Shown: positions 17,095 to 25,836, counted from the first letter of the stretch. The stretch: DNA of 64,000 nt from Marinirhabdus sp963799365 (GCA_963799365.1 CAWCWV010000017.1:1-64000), one strand, 5' to 3'. A program made the numbers and translations. The notes: a model not told the origin generated them from the sequence alone.

Positions 17095-18447
17095 TTACAC
17101 CAAGACTGGTTCAGTTTCATAATGGAATCTAACTAGACCATCATCATCAATTTCAGTTAAGATAACTTGATGTACAGTATTTACAAGCTCCGGATTCCAC
17201 GGAGCTTTTACTTTTACATAATTTTCGGTAAAACCGTTAATATAACCAGATTTGTTTTCACCTTCAAATAGAATGGTACGTTGAGAACCTAACTGGCTTT
17301 CATAAAAAGCACGTCTTTTTTTTGCGGAAAGACCCCGCAACATTTTACTTCGTTTGGCACGTACTTTTTTAGACACAACGCCTTCCATAACTGCAGCGGG
17401 TGTATTGTCTCTTTCAGAATAGGTAAATACGTGTAAATAGGATATATCCAATTCGTTTAGGAAATGATAGGTTTCCAGAAATCGTTCCTCAGTTTCACCA
17501 GGAAAGCCAACAATTACGTCTACTCCTATGCAGGCGTGTGGCAGTAATTCTTTTATTTTTGTAATACGGTCTGTATATAATTCGCGCATATACCTGCGAC
17601 GCATTAATTTTAAAATATGATTACTTCCACTTTGCAATGGGATATGAAAATGAGGTACAAACGTTCGCGATTTCGACACAAAATCTATGGTTTCATTCTT
17701 CAGTAAGTTTGGCTCAATAGATGAAATTCGGAGGCGTTCTACCCCTTCAACAGTATCTAAAGCCTGGCAAAGCTCCAAAAAAGTATGTTCGTGTTTCTTA
17801 TTCCCAAACTCCCCTTTTCCGTAGTCACCAATATTTACACCTGTAAGTACAATTTCTTTAATATTTTGAGCTGAAATTTCAGCAGCATTTTTTAAGACGT
17901 TAGCTAAGGTATCACTTCTTGAAATTCCGCGTGCCAGCGGTATGGTACAATACGTACATTTATAATCACATCCATCCTGAACTTTTAAAAAAGCACGGGT
18001 GCGATCGCCAACACTGTAAGATCCTACGTAGAAATCTGCATCTTCAATTTCGCACGAATGCACCTCAGCTCCTTCGCTTCGACTCCTACCAGGATGCATC
18101 AAAAGGTCATTAATGTAACTGGTTATTTTAAATTTTTCGGTGGCTCCTAATACCATATCTACGCCGTTTACGTCTGCTAGTTCTTGAGGTTTCAACTGGG
18201 CATAGCAACCTATCGCAGCAACAAAAGCTTCGGGATTTAAGTTTTGCGCTTTTTTTACGATGCTTTTAAATCGTTTGTCGGCGTTTTCAGTAACGCTACA
18301 GGTATTGATTACGTAAATGTCTGCTTTATCTGAAAAGTCTACACGTGAAAAGCCTTCCCCTTCAAAATTCCGGGCAATAGTGGCTGTTTCGCTGAAATTC
18401 AGTTTACAGCCTAAAGTGTAATATGCTACTTTTTTTTGGGCGTTCAT
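17095..18447 (-). CDS. mtaB: tRNA ms2t6A37 methylthiotransferase MtaB
   Basis: 450 residues from the ATG at 18447. Radical-SAM enzyme that adds a methylthio group to t6A37 of tRNA. N-terminal UPF0004 domain (YYTLGCKLNFSE, NTCSVTENAD, IGCYAQL) with cluster cysteines. Radical-SAM motif CDYKCTYCTIP follows, then a C-terminal TRAM domain ending VRFHYETEPVLV. The frame is open for 31 more codons upstream, but these would overlap the preceding gene. A TAAATTTG promoter box lies only 20 bases before this ATG, so the short start is preferred. MtaB rather than MiaB is supported by CKLNFSE and by the presence of a separate RimO. Confidence 0.93.
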   Translation of the reverse strand: MNAQKKVAYYTLGCKLNFSETATIARNFEGEGFSRVDFSDKADIYVINTCSVTENADKRFKSIVKKAQNLNPEAFVAAIGCYAQLKPQELADVNGVDMVLGATEKFKITSYINDLLMHPGRSRSEGAEVHSCEIEDADFYVGSYSVGDRTRAFLKVQDGCDYKCTYCTIPLARGISRSDTLANVLKNAAEISAQNIKEIVLTGVNIGDYGKGEFGNKKHEHTFLELCQALDTVEGVERLRISSIEPNLLKNETIDFVSKSRTFVPHFHIPLQSGSNHILKLMRRRYMRELYTDRITKIKELLPHACIGVDVIVGFPGETEERFLETYHFLNELDISYLHVFTYSERDNTPAAVMEGVVSKKVRAKRSKMLRGLSAKKRRAFYESQLGSQRTILFEGENKSGYINGFTENYVKVKAPWNPELVNTVHQVILTEIDDDGLVRFHYETEPVLV

Positions 18448-18467
18448 GGAGTTGTTTAACCAGAGTG

Positions 18468-18475
18468 CAAATTTA
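18468..18475 (-). promoter_or_regulatory. Promoter -7 box of mtaB
   Basis: TAAATTTG followed by CACTC on the minus strand, the same box-plus-CAC pattern as rpmH, rimO and rpmB. It sits 20 bases before ATG 18447, inside the longer possible reading frame, and therefore helps to decide the start. Confidence 0.45.
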
Positions 18476-18520
18476 TGGCTTTTTATTGAAAATTCTGCTT
18501 GGTTTAGGATAGCAGTGTAA

Positions 18521-19753
18521 TCAGGATTCTTTTTCTTCAATCCATTTACTAAGATATTTGGTAGCTTGTAATGTTTTGTACTGAAGGATTTGCCCTATAA
18601 ATTGTTGTTGTCTATGCGTTTCTTTATTTTCTAACAAGTATGAGATTTTTGCTATAAATGGTTTAGCAAAAATGTTTTTCTGAAAACGTTTTTCCAAAAT
18701 AGAATACCCCTGTTGTTGAGCGTGCAACCAATCTCTTTTTTCTTCATTGAACAAGATTGCAAGATGTATGAATTGGTCCCAATGGTCTTCAATTCCTCCT
18801 GGCGCATCTTTGGCCGTAAACATTCCCTCTGCACCAATAGTTGTAGTTACCGTAGGCAACCCACATCCCATCGCATCAAACAGTTTTCCTTTTAAACCTG
18901 CACCAAAAGGAATAGGCGCTAATTGGACTTTAGCTTTTTGCATTACTGCTGAAAGATCCTCCACCCAACCTTTGATTAAAAAACGATCCTTTGGGCTGTG
19001 CATTTCCTGTATTTGCTGCGGAACATACGCTCCATACATATGCAACTCGGCTTGCGGAAATTTTTGGCTCAGATTAGGCCAAATATGTTCTTTCAATATT
19101 TTAATAGAAGCTACATTGGGTGCGTGTTTCATATTCCCTACTGCGATAAAATGTTGCCGCTCCTCAAAATTAGATTGCTTTATTTTAGATTCTTCGGAAA
19201 TTTCTGATGTTAGTAAAAATGGTATATACCACAATAATTCCGTAGGGATTTTAAAGGTTTCGATAAGTAGTCGAACTTCAGTTTCAGAAATTATCAAATT
19301 TAAATCGCATCGTAAAATACTTGCTAATTCCCGTTTGGCAGTTTCGGTATATAGATCTGCTTCGGCAACTGGAATTCCCTTTCTGTAGGCCCCTTCCCTA
19401 GCCTTCCGCAGAAAATGAAGATCTTCTGTATCTAAAATTCGTAGCGCATTTGGGCATGTTTCAGCAACGCGCCAGCCAAATTGCTCTTCAGTTATAAATC
19501 GGTCAAAAAGAACAATTGTGGGGTTTTCGTTTTTCAGAAAAGCATCGAACGAGGCGTCATTCAGTTTTATAGATACTTCTTCTATCTTTAAAACTACTAA
19601 GTCTGCGCTTCGTTCCGATTTTGATGCTGTACTGGCAAAAGTAATTTGGAAACGTTGTTCTAAAAACAAAGCTATTAATTGAAGCATTCTCCCGCCAGCT
19701 GCCGTTGTGGATGGCTCTGGGAAATTGTGACCAATTATTAGTAGCTTCTTCAT
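18521..19753 (-). CDS. Glycosyltransferase, GT-B fold
   Basis: 410 residues with no signal peptide. Opens MKKLLIIGHNFPEPSTTAAGGRMLQLI, a GT-B N-terminal domain with the Gly-rich loop that contacts acceptor or donor. The C-terminal domain has FIAVGNMKHAPN, FLIKGWVEDLSAVMQKAKVQLAPIPFGAGLKGKLFDAMGCGLP split over residues about 265-330, then VTTTIGAEGM. This is the donor-nucleotide segment of group-1 glycosyltransferases (usual E-x7-E replaced by K/D-rich form). Likely a sugar transferase for surface glycans. Ends 74 bases before mtaB. Confidence 0.85.
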   Translation of the reverse strand: MKKLLIIGHNFPEPSTTAAGGRMLQLIALFLEQRFQITFASTASKSERSADLVVLKIEEVSIKLNDASFDAFLKNENPTIVLFDRFITEEQFGWRVAETCPNALRILDTEDLHFLRKAREGAYRKGIPVAEADLYTETAKRELASILRCDLNLIISETEVRLLIETFKIPTELLWYIPFLLTSEISEESKIKQSNFEERQHFIAVGNMKHAPNVASIKILKEHIWPNLSQKFPQAELHMYGAYVPQQIQEMHSPKDRFLIKGWVEDLSAVMQKAKVQLAPIPFGAGLKGKLFDAMGCGLPTVTTTIGAEGMFTAKDAPGGIEDHWDQFIHLAILFNEEKRDWLHAQQQGYSILEKRFQKNIFAKPFIAKISYLLENKETHRQQQFIGQILQYKTLQATKYLSKWIEEKES

Positions 19754-19765
19754 TGCTATTCGTTA

Positions 19766-19782
19766 CACAGAGATTCACTAAG
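19766..19782. repeat. Single unit of the CACAGAGAT repeat
   Basis: CACAGAGATTCACTAAG, one unit of the element present as a dimer at 21076 and 28057. Confidence 0.4.
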
Positions 19783-19791
19783 AATTATGGG

Positions 19792-21057
19792 TTATAATTT
19801 ATTAAGGTCCAATTTAGCCATTTTTACTGTAGTACTATTTTCTAGAACTTCAGTCCATGCTAGATATAATTGATTCCCTACTTTTTCTAATTGCGGGAAT
19901 CCGCTGGCTCTTTCCGGAGATGTTTGGGAAATTACAATTGGATTACCCATACTTCCTTTTTCGTTTACCTTCATGAGGTAAATAATTTCTTTTTCTCCTT
20001 TAGGTTGCATCCAGATTAGTGCCGCTTCGTTCTTAGCTGCATCCAACATCACAATATCTACCCTGCCTGTTGCGCTTTCTGTAGACACACTAAATGGAGT
20101 TGTAAACGTTGCTCCCCCATCTTGGGAGAAAACTACTCTTACATCGCCAATACCTTTAGTAACGGTAAACCAGGCAACAGCTACTGTATTATCTATTGCG
20201 TCCACAGAAGGACCATTTACTGGACAGGCTGCAATCTTCCAATTATCGAGTCCAACAGTCTGCGGCTGCGTCCATATACCGTTCACATTTCGCACTATTG
20301 AAATATCCCGCACTTCTTCCTCACTGCGGTCGCGATACACTACCACAGGACCATTTGTTGTCATTGCGGCACTTGTTTGGCAACAATCGCACACTCGGTT
20401 ATCCAACTCTGTGCGTTGCGAAATAGTTCCTTTTCCATTTACTATGGCACTTCGTAGCGTCATGGCACCACCTGCCTCATGTTCACCTTCCATGTCGTGA
20501 CCACCTGAAGTATTGCGGCCATCTAACCAGGTAACGAAAAAACTATCCTCTTTGTAGGGAAGCATAGAGACAAAGCCGTGTTCACTTTTAGTACCATCGT
20601 TGTGTGCTATAAAGTTATTTTTTACTGGTTCTGAATCCTTGAATAAATTTAGTTTTACATCGTAAGTATAGGTTCCATCTGCAGATTTCTCTAATAGATT
20701 TGTCAAAACAGTTCCGTTATTTTCTGTAATCGCAGGAAAATCGGCCCAGTTGGTAAACCAATCTTTTCCATTGGCAACCAAAATAGTTGGTGCCCAATCT
20801 GTGCCGTTATATTTTGAATAGTTTAGAAAATTAATTGAGTCTTTATTAGTAACCCATGAAAAATATAGCTCTTTACCATTGCTATACAGTCTTGGAAGTT
20901 GGCTGTTTTCTTCAGAAGGGTTGTTTATAGAGACTACGCTGTTGTCTTTTGAAATTTCGACTTCCGCTTCTATAATTATATCTTTGGTTGATTGGTGGGT
21001 CTTTTCTTTACAGCCTATCAATGATAAAAGGAGAAATAATACAAATATATGTTTCAT
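19792..21057 (-). CDS. Exported lipoprotein with sialidase/BNR-like propeller
   Basis: 421 residues. Lipoprotein signal MKHIFVLFLLLSLIGC (Cys16). Blades of a beta-propeller are visible as repeated W-x-D/Asp-box-like segments (VFSQDGGATFTTPF is a clear Asp box; also FFVTWLDGRNTSGG, AVAWFTVTKGIGDV, LYLAWTEVLENSTTV). A CxxC pair, RVCDCCQT, lies near residue 220. Catalytic Arg triad of true sialidases cannot be assigned, so a binding or structural role is as likely as a hydrolase. It follows nothing on the same strand closely; its upstream gap contains repeats. Confidence 0.75.
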   Translation of the reverse strand: MKHIFVLFLLLSLIGCKEKTHQSTKDIIIEAEVEISKDNSVVSINNPSEENSQLPRLYSNGKELYFSWVTNKDSINFLNYSKYNGTDWAPTILVANGKDWFTNWADFPAITENNGTVLTNLLEKSADGTYTYDVKLNLFKDSEPVKNNFIAHNDGTKSEHGFVSMLPYKEDSFFVTWLDGRNTSGGHDMEGEHEAGGAMTLRSAIVNGKGTISQRTELDNRVCDCCQTSAAMTTNGPVVVYRDRSEEEVRDISIVRNVNGIWTQPQTVGLDNWKIAACPVNGPSVDAIDNTVAVAWFTVTKGIGDVRVVFSQDGGATFTTPFSVSTESATGRVDIVMLDAAKNEAALIWMQPKGEKEIIYLMKVNEKGSMGNPIVISQTSPERASGFPQLEKVGNQLYLAWTEVLENSTTVKMAKLDLNKL

Positions 21058-21075
21058 AATTAGGGGTTGCTATTT

Positions 21076-21112
21076 CACAGAGATACGCAGAGAACCGCTG
21101 AGATGCACGGAG
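21076..21112. repeat. CACAGAGAT dimeric repeat, copy A
   Basis: Two units side by side (CACAGAGATACGCAGAG and CGCTGAGATGCACGGAG). Matches the dimer at 28057 at most positions. Located in the 311-base gap between the propeller lipoprotein and rimO. Confidence 0.55.
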
Positions 21113-21255
21113 GCATTGATTGCAACTTCAAAAATAGGGAAAATAGTTCCTTTGTTTCTAGTATAGAAATTCTTTTACTAACGAATAACTCGAGGTAGGA
21201 AGCTCAATTATACAATAGAATGTGCTGGTGGCGTAATTTATCCTTGCTATGGTTC

Positions 21256-21286
21256 TTTCGAAATGACTGCTTCAGTCATCTCGAAA
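21256..21286. repeat. Palindromic intergenic element
   Basis: TTTCG..ATGACTG (21256-21269) pairs with CAGTCAT..CGAAA (21273-21286), a short hairpin typical of dispersed palindromes. It is followed by GCACGACTGAGAGATC, which is similar to the outer part of such elements. It may double as the rimO terminator, 83 bases past its stop. Confidence 0.4.
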
Positions 21287-21368
21287 AAAGCACGACTGAG
21301 AGATCATATTCGAGTGAGCAAGGTTTAAGGAGGAGTTTGTTGTGTGATGTCTCCTATCGTCGACGTGA

Positions 21369-22673
21369 CTACGTTACCACTTCTGCATATAAATCGAAAT
21401 CTTCGGCGGCGGTGATTTTTACGTTGAAGAATTCCCCTGTGCGCAGGTAACCTTCTTCTGCATTTACCAAAACTTCATTATCTACATCTGGACTGTCAAA
21501 TTCAGTACGCCCTACGTAGTACCCTCCTTCTTTTCTGTCGATAATAACTCGGAAGGTTTGCCCAATTTTCTGCTGGTTTAACTCCCATGATATCTGGCTT
21601 TGTACTTCCATAATCTCATTGGCTCGCTGCATTTTCAATTCCTCTGGTACGTCATCCTCTAAGTTATAAGCGTGTGTATTTTCTTCATGGGAATAGGTAA
21701 AACAGCCCATACGCTCAAAACGTTGCTCAATCACCCATTGCTTTAGGGTTTGGAAATCTTCTTCGGTTTCGCCTGGATAGCCCACAATTAGGGTTGTACG
21801 GATTGCCATTCCAGGAACTGCTGCTCTAAACTCCTCTAATAATTTAGTAGTTTTCGCCTTGGTAGTACCACGACGCATACTTTTTAAAATAGGATCTGCA
21901 ATGTGCTGTAGTGGAATATCTATATAGTTACAAACCTTTGGTTCGGTTTTCATTACCTCTAAAACATCCATAGGAAAACCAGTAGGGAATGCATAATGCA
22001 GGCGTATCCATTCAATTCCTTCTACTTTTACTAGTTTTTGAAGCAGCTCTGCAAGGTTGCGTTTTTTGTATAAGTCGAGTCCGTAATACGTTAAATCCTG
22101 TGCGATTAAAATAAGTTCTTTTACACCAGTTGCAGCTAATTTTTCGGCTTCTAGCACTAAATTTTCTATGGGTGTACTTCGGTGTTTTCCACGCATAATC
22201 GGAATGGCACAAAAAGAACACGGTCTATCACAACCTTCGGCAATTTTTAAATAGGCGTAATTTTTTGGTGTTGTGGTAAGGCGTTCGCCAATTAACTCGT
22301 GTTTATAATCTGCTCCCAAAGCTTTCAGCAAGCCAGGTAATTCTGTTGTTCCGAAGTATTGATCTACGTTGGGGATTTCTTTTTGAAGGTCTGGTTTGTA
22401 GCGTTCAGAAAGACAACCCGTCACAAAAACTTTGTCCACTAAGCCTTCTTCCTTTTTCTGAACGTATTCCAAAATAGTATTAATACTCTCCTCTTTAGCA
22501 TTCGCTATAAAGCCACAAGTATTAATCACCACTACGTTTCCTTCCTCCTCATGAACCACTTCTTTGTTATTGGCGCGCAATTGCCCCATTAATACTTCAC
22601 TGTCGTAGACATTCTTGGAACAGCCTAAAGTGACTACATTAATTTTGTTCTTTTTTAAAGTTTTAGTACGCAT
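21369..22673 (-). CDS. rimO: Ribosomal protein S12 methylthiotransferase RimO
   Basis: 434 residues. Radical-SAM enzyme that methylthiolates the conserved Asp of ribosomal protein S12. N-terminal cluster cysteines in TLGCSKNVYDSE, NTCGFI and VTGCLSERY; radical-SAM motif CDRPCSFCAIP; C-terminal TRAM domain (YYVGRTEFDSPDVDNEVLV). SKN plus the GRTEFDSPDVD segment is diagnostic for RimO within the methylthiotransferases. Own promoter upstream. It stays near ftsY and rpmB/rpmG, as in many Bacteroidota, but is separated by a SET-domain gene and a small membrane gene. Confidence 0.95.
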   Translation of the reverse strand: MRTKTLKKNKINVVTLGCSKNVYDSEVLMGQLRANNKEVVHEEEGNVVVINTCGFIANAKEESINTILEYVQKKEEGLVDKVFVTGCLSERYKPDLQKEIPNVDQYFGTTELPGLLKALGADYKHELIGERLTTTPKNYAYLKIAEGCDRPCSFCAIPIMRGKHRSTPIENLVLEAEKLAATGVKELILIAQDLTYYGLDLYKKRNLAELLQKLVKVEGIEWIRLHYAFPTGFPMDVLEVMKTEPKVCNYIDIPLQHIADPILKSMRRGTTKAKTTKLLEEFRAAVPGMAIRTTLIVGYPGETEEDFQTLKQWVIEQRFERMGCFTYSHEENTHAYNLEDDVPEELKMQRANEIMEVQSQISWELNQQKIGQTFRVIIDRKEGGYYVGRTEFDSPDVDNEVLVNAEEGYLRTGEFFNVKITAAEDFDLYAEVVT

Positions 22674-22735
22674 AGTGTGTAAATGTACGAGGTACGATTT
22701 TAGAATTACGATTTCAAGGGCTTGTTAAGCGGGTG

Positions 22736-22764
22736 CAAAGGTACAGTATTTTTGTGTGAAACAA
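22736..22764 (-). promoter_or_regulatory. Promoter of rimO
   Basis: Minus strand TTG (22762-22764), 18 bases, TACCTTTG (22736-22743), then CACCC. Transcript would start about 55 bases before rimO. Confidence 0.6.
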
Positions 22765-22775
22765 GCTATTGCGAC

Positions 22776-23135
22776 TTAGCCGAGCGGATTTATCTTCATC
22801 AAGATAAGATAGAGAAAAAAAGATCCTAATAGAAATACCACAAGACTCGTAGGAATGATCCAAAAAGTGGTTTCCTTAAGTTTTTTATTCTTGGTAAACG
22901 TAAAAAAGAGTACACTTACTGCTGTCCAATAAACAATTAGAAAATAGTGTGGAAAAGCAATATAGTCTGAAATGTAATTAGGAATGAGTGGGTTTCTAGA
23001 AGCAGTAAATGCTTCATAAACTGAATAACAATTCCTCAAAAACTGAAACACTACATATAAGAAAAGCACCTTGGTAATCGCGTCCCGCGACCAGATTGAA
23101 GGTATTTGGACATTATTACTGCTATTTTCTTTCAC
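22776..23135 (-). CDS. Small integral membrane protein
   Basis: 119 residues with about three hydrophobic helices (residues around 22-38, 55-77 and 92-113). A charged N-terminus (MKENSSNNVQIPSIWSRDAI) and KNKKLKE in the second loop suggest a cytosolic loop. No family recognised. It starts 8 bases after the stop of the SET-domain gene on the same strand, so the two are probably cotranscribed. Confidence 0.7.
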   Translation of the reverse strand: MKENSSNNVQIPSIWSRDAITKVLFLYVVFQFLRNCYSVYEAFTASRNPLIPNYISDYIAFPHYFLIVYWTAVSVLFFTFTKNKKLKETTFWIIPTSLVVFLLGSFFLYLILMKINPLG

Positions 23136-23143
23136 AGGGAGAA

Positions 23144-23728
23144 CTATCTCTTGTAATAAATTTTAAGGATAGAAGCCAATTCCTCCTTTTCTTCAATAAC
23201 ATTGGTAATCGTTTTTTTGGTTGCTGAAGAAAGTAAGGTTCCTAAAGGTTGTTCTAAAGAATTGATCTTCGGAAAAACAGCCGCTATCTTCTTGTCCCAT
23301 ACTTTATGGTTGGTCTTAAGATCGTCTGGATATACAGTTTTTCGCTTAGTTCCTTCTTCTGAAGCTTTAAACGGTGTGTCAACATTTAAATATCCATAAT
23401 CATCAGTTAATTGTTCCCCTGGTTGAATATCACGGATAGCTATTTCAAAATCGTATGCGGTGGAAAGGCAATTTGATTTAAAACTATGGTTTACAAACTT
23501 CCCGTGATCCCAGCAAAGCACATAATTCCCTTTGCTGTTGCGGTAACAATAAGTATCGAATGTCTTTTGATATAGCGGATCGAATTCCTCATATTGTTTT
23601 GGAGTGAATTCTCTATCCAATTTATCCAGAACCCAAGTAATAGTTCCAGCGGGTATAAATTGAGTAGCCACTACGCCGTGGCCAATTTCATCGTTAATAA
23701 AACGTAATTCAGTATGTGGGTGTATCAT
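23144..23728 (-). CDS. SET-domain protein (lysine methyltransferase family)
   Basis: 194 residues, essentially a SET domain. GHGVVATQFIPAGTITW (residues 16-32) is the first SAM-binding segment; FVNHSFKSNC (78-87) is the NHSxxxN motif; AIRDIQPGEQLTDDYGY (97-113) gives the ELxxDY motif with catalytic Tyr. A single Cys87 is kept but the post-SET zinc cluster is absent. SET enzymes methylate lysine on proteins (established for eukaryotes and a few bacteria). Because its neighbours are rimO, ftsY and ribosomal proteins L28/L33, a translational or ribosomal target is an attractive guess, not shown. Confidence 0.88.
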   Translation of the reverse strand: MIHPHTELRFINDEIGHGVVATQFIPAGTITWVLDKLDREFTPKQYEEFDPLYQKTFDTYCYRNSKGNYVLCWDHGKFVNHSFKSNCLSTAYDFEIAIRDIQPGEQLTDDYGYLNVDTPFKASEEGTKRKTVYPDDLKTNHKVWDKKIAAVFPKINSLEQPLGTLLSSATKKTITNVIEEKEELASILKIYYKR

Positions 23729-23755
23729 GTACTTAAATAGAAATTTTAAGTAAAG

Positions 23756-24709
23756 CTACTTAAAAAAACTATCTACAAATTCAATTTTATTAAAAACTTG
23801 TAGGTCTTCAATACCCTCACCTACTCCAATATATTTTACAGGAATTTGGAATTGATCACTAATACCTATTACTACACCCCCTTTGGCAGTACCGTCTAAT
23901 TTAGTAACAGCGAGACTTGTTACTTCGGTAGCAGCGGTAAATTGTTTGGCTTGTTCAAAAGCATTCTGTCCTGTAGAGCCATCCAAAACCAACAACACCT
24001 CGTGTGGAGCATCCCCTATCACTTTTTGCATCACGCGCTTCACTTTGGTTAGCTCGTTCATTAAATTCACTTTATTGTGCAAACGGCCGGCGGTGTCAAT
24101 GATAACAACATCTGCATTCTGGTTTACGGCACTCTGTAATGTATCGAACGCAACGCTGGCTGGGTCGCTCCCCATGCTTTGCTTTACAATTGGCACATCG
24201 GTACGGTCTGCCCATACTTGAAGCTGGTCTATAGCCGCTGCACGAAAGGTATCTGCCGCTCCTAAAACCACATTTTTCCCTGATTTTTTGAACTGATATG
24301 CCAATTTCCCAATGGTTGTAGTTTTACCAACGCCATTTACACCAACGACCATAATGACGTGTGGTTTATTTTCTGAAGGCAATTCAAACTCGGTTGCATT
24401 GCCCTGATTGGTTTTGCTAAGTAGGCCTGCAATTTCTTCGCGTAGGATCTGGTTGAGTTCTTCTGTACCAACATACTTGTCTTTTTCAACACGCGCTTCA
24501 ATCCGTTTAATTATTTTTAAAGTAGTATTTACTCCAACGTCGCTTGACACGAGTACTTCTTCCAGGTTATCAAGAACATCGTCATCTACTTTGCTCTTTC
24601 CTGCAACTGCTTTGGAAAGTTTATCGAAAAAATTATTTTTAGATTTCTCTAGTCCCTTGTCCAGGGATTCCTTTTTTTCTTTACTGAATATTTTTTTAAA
24701 GAAGCTCAT
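23756..24709 (-). CDS. ftsY: Signal recognition particle receptor FtsY
   Basis: 317 residues. SRP-type GTPase that docks ribosome-nascent chains at the membrane. A short charged N-terminal A-domain (residues 1-40) leads into the N domain and G domain: P-loop GVNGVGKTT (123-131), DTFRAAAIDQL, DTAGR and TKLDGTAKGG. C-terminal IEDLQVFNKIEFVDSFF is the membrane-responsive helix. The acidic A-domain is much shorter than in E. coli. Last gene of the rpmB-rpmG-DUF4295-ftsY string; a 240-base gap and hairpin separate it from DUF4295, so it may also have its own promoter. Confidence 0.95.
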   Translation of the reverse strand: MSFFKKIFSKEKKESLDKGLEKSKNNFFDKLSKAVAGKSKVDDDVLDNLEEVLVSSDVGVNTTLKIIKRIEARVEKDKYVGTEELNQILREEIAGLLSKTNQGNATEFELPSENKPHVIMVVGVNGVGKTTTIGKLAYQFKKSGKNVVLGAADTFRAAAIDQLQVWADRTDVPIVKQSMGSDPASVAFDTLQSAVNQNADVVIIDTAGRLHNKVNLMNELTKVKRVMQKVIGDAPHEVLLVLDGSTGQNAFEQAKQFTAATEVTSLAVTKLDGTAKGGVVIGISDQFQIPVKYIGVGEGIEDLQVFNKIEFVDSFFK

Positions 24710-24899
24710 TTTTTAGTTGATGAGTTTAGATGTTTACGAGTTTAAATGGTCCAAAAAGATTTAGCGAAAAGACCGACCCTCTGTAGCAAACTTTTTTTGT
24801 TTGTGGAAGAAGGGCAACTGCCTGTCGTGACTCTGGCAGGAAGGCGTCCAAAAGCTTATAAAAATACGAAATCTTTGCTAATGCTAAAGCCCAAATAAA

Positions 24900-24927
24900 A
24901 AAGCCACCTTCGTAAAAAAGTGGCTTT
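24900..24927 (-). terminator. Hairpin after DUF4295 gene
   Basis: AAAGCCAC (24900-24907) pairs with GTGGCTTT (24920-24927) in an A-rich context, giving T-runs on the minus strand. It follows the DUF4295 stop by 21 bases, probably terminating or attenuating transcription before ftsY. Confidence 0.65.
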
Positions 24928-24948
24928 CAAATATTTTATACGGATTGG

Positions 24949-25101
24949 TTATTTTTTATTGAACCAATCACCTACTGCGTCTGGAGCCATAATAGACTCT
25001 ACAAATGTATAAGCACCAGTCTTTTCAGACTTTACCATCTTGATGGCTTTTGTTAAACGCTTAGATCCTGTTTGTAATGATGCTACTGATTTCTTTGCCA
25101 T
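24949..25101 (-). CDS. DUF4295 family protein
   Basis: 50 residues, MAKKSVASLQTGSKRLTKAI to MAPDAVGDWFNKK. This short basic protein is found almost only in Bacteroidota and nearly always beside rpmG and rpmB. The position and basic N-terminus suggest a ribosome-associated protein, an inference from context. It starts 37 bases after rpmG. Confidence 0.93.
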   Translation of the reverse strand: MAKKSVASLQTGSKRLTKAIKMVKSEKTGAYTFVESIMAPDAVGDWFNKK

Positions 25102-25138
25102 TATAAATTTATTTATCTTCCGTTTGAAACGAAACTAA

Positions 25139-25321
25139 TTATTTAATCTCTTTATGAACCGTCATCTTTTTAAGAATAGGATTGAATTTCTTCAATTCCA
25201 TACGGTCTGGAGTGTTTTTTTTATTTTTTGTAGTAATATAACGAGATGTTCCCGCTTGCCCACTTTCTTTATGCTCGGTACATTCTAAGATTACCTGAAC
25301 TCTGTTTCCTCTTTTAGCCAT
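25139..25321 (-). CDS. rpmG: 50S ribosomal protein L33
   Basis: 60 residues, MAKRGNRVQVILECTEHK to KKMTVHKEIK, with the conserved RYITTKNKKNTPDRMELKKF core. Only one Cys is left in the N-terminal half, so this is the zinc-independent (C-minus) form of L33. Second gene after rpmB, 24 bases apart. Confidence 0.96.
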   Translation of the reverse strand: MAKRGNRVQVILECTEHKESGQAGTSRYITTKNKKNTPDRMELKKFNPILKKMTVHKEIK

Positions 25322-25345
25322 TGTCTTATGCTTTTATGTATTTGA

Positions 25346-25585
25346 CTATTGGTTTAAAAAGCCTTTTGTACGGGCTTCTTTCACTACAGCGTAGATACCT
25401 TTTTTATTGATGTCTTTTAACACAGAAGTACACACCTTAAGTGTTAACCACTGGTCTTCTTCTGGTATGTAGAAGCGTTTTTTAACGAGATTCACGTTAA
25501 ATTTACGCTTTGTCTTGTTCATAGCGTGGGATACATTGTTCCCTACCATTGCTCTTTTGCCCGTAAGCTCACAAACTCTTGACAT
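25346..25585 (-). CDS. rpmB: 50S ribosomal protein L28
   Basis: 79 residues, MSRVCELTGKRAMVGNNVSH with the following KTKRKFNVNLVKKRFY; ends EARTKGFLNQ. Full-length L28. Heads the operon rpmB-rpmG-DUF4295 (possibly ftsY), with a good promoter 36 bases upstream. Confidence 0.96.
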   Translation of the reverse strand: MSRVCELTGKRAMVGNNVSHAMNKTKRKFNVNLVKKRFYIPEEDQWLTLKVCTSVLKDINKKGIYAVVKEARTKGFLNQ

Positions 25586-25620
25586 TACTGTATTCTTTTA
25601 AGTTATTTTAAAACAGGGTG

Positions 25621-25648
25621 CAAATTTAATTAAATTTATTGGTTTCAA
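25621..25648 (-). promoter_or_regulatory. Promoter of the rpmB operon
   Basis: Minus strand TTG (25646-25648), 17 bases, TAAATTTG (25621-25628), then CACCC. It is the third minus-strand promoter here with the CACCC extension. Confidence 0.6.
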
Positions 25649-25695
25649 CAACAAACTGAAACTAAAAAATTAATACTTAATAAAAAAAAATGAAA

Positions 25696-25743
25696 ACCGC
25701 TTCCGCCGAAAGAAAAATGAGGTAAGACCGCTTCCGTTGAAAG
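25696..25743. repeat. Short direct repeat
   Basis: ACCGCTTCCG-CC/TT-GAAAG occurs at 25696-25712 and 25727-25743, a 31-base period, in the gap between rpmB and cinA. Nothing else is visible there. Confidence 0.4.
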
Positions 25744-25836
25744 CCGTATAAATTAGATACAAAGTATCAGAAATATAGGTTAATAAAGTCGCCTGTTTTG
25801 TTGCTCCACTAATTAATAAAGTGAACGATACTTCTT

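Noticed and set aside
18448..18540. 31-codon N-terminal extension of mtaB
   Set aside because: It would overlap the preceding gene by 20 bases and contain the mtaB promoter box; family members begin close to the shorter start.
18747..19388. 213-residue plus-strand ORF opposite the glycosyltransferase
   Set aside because: Antisense shadow of a recognised gene, with Cys/Ser/Ile-rich composition and no motif.
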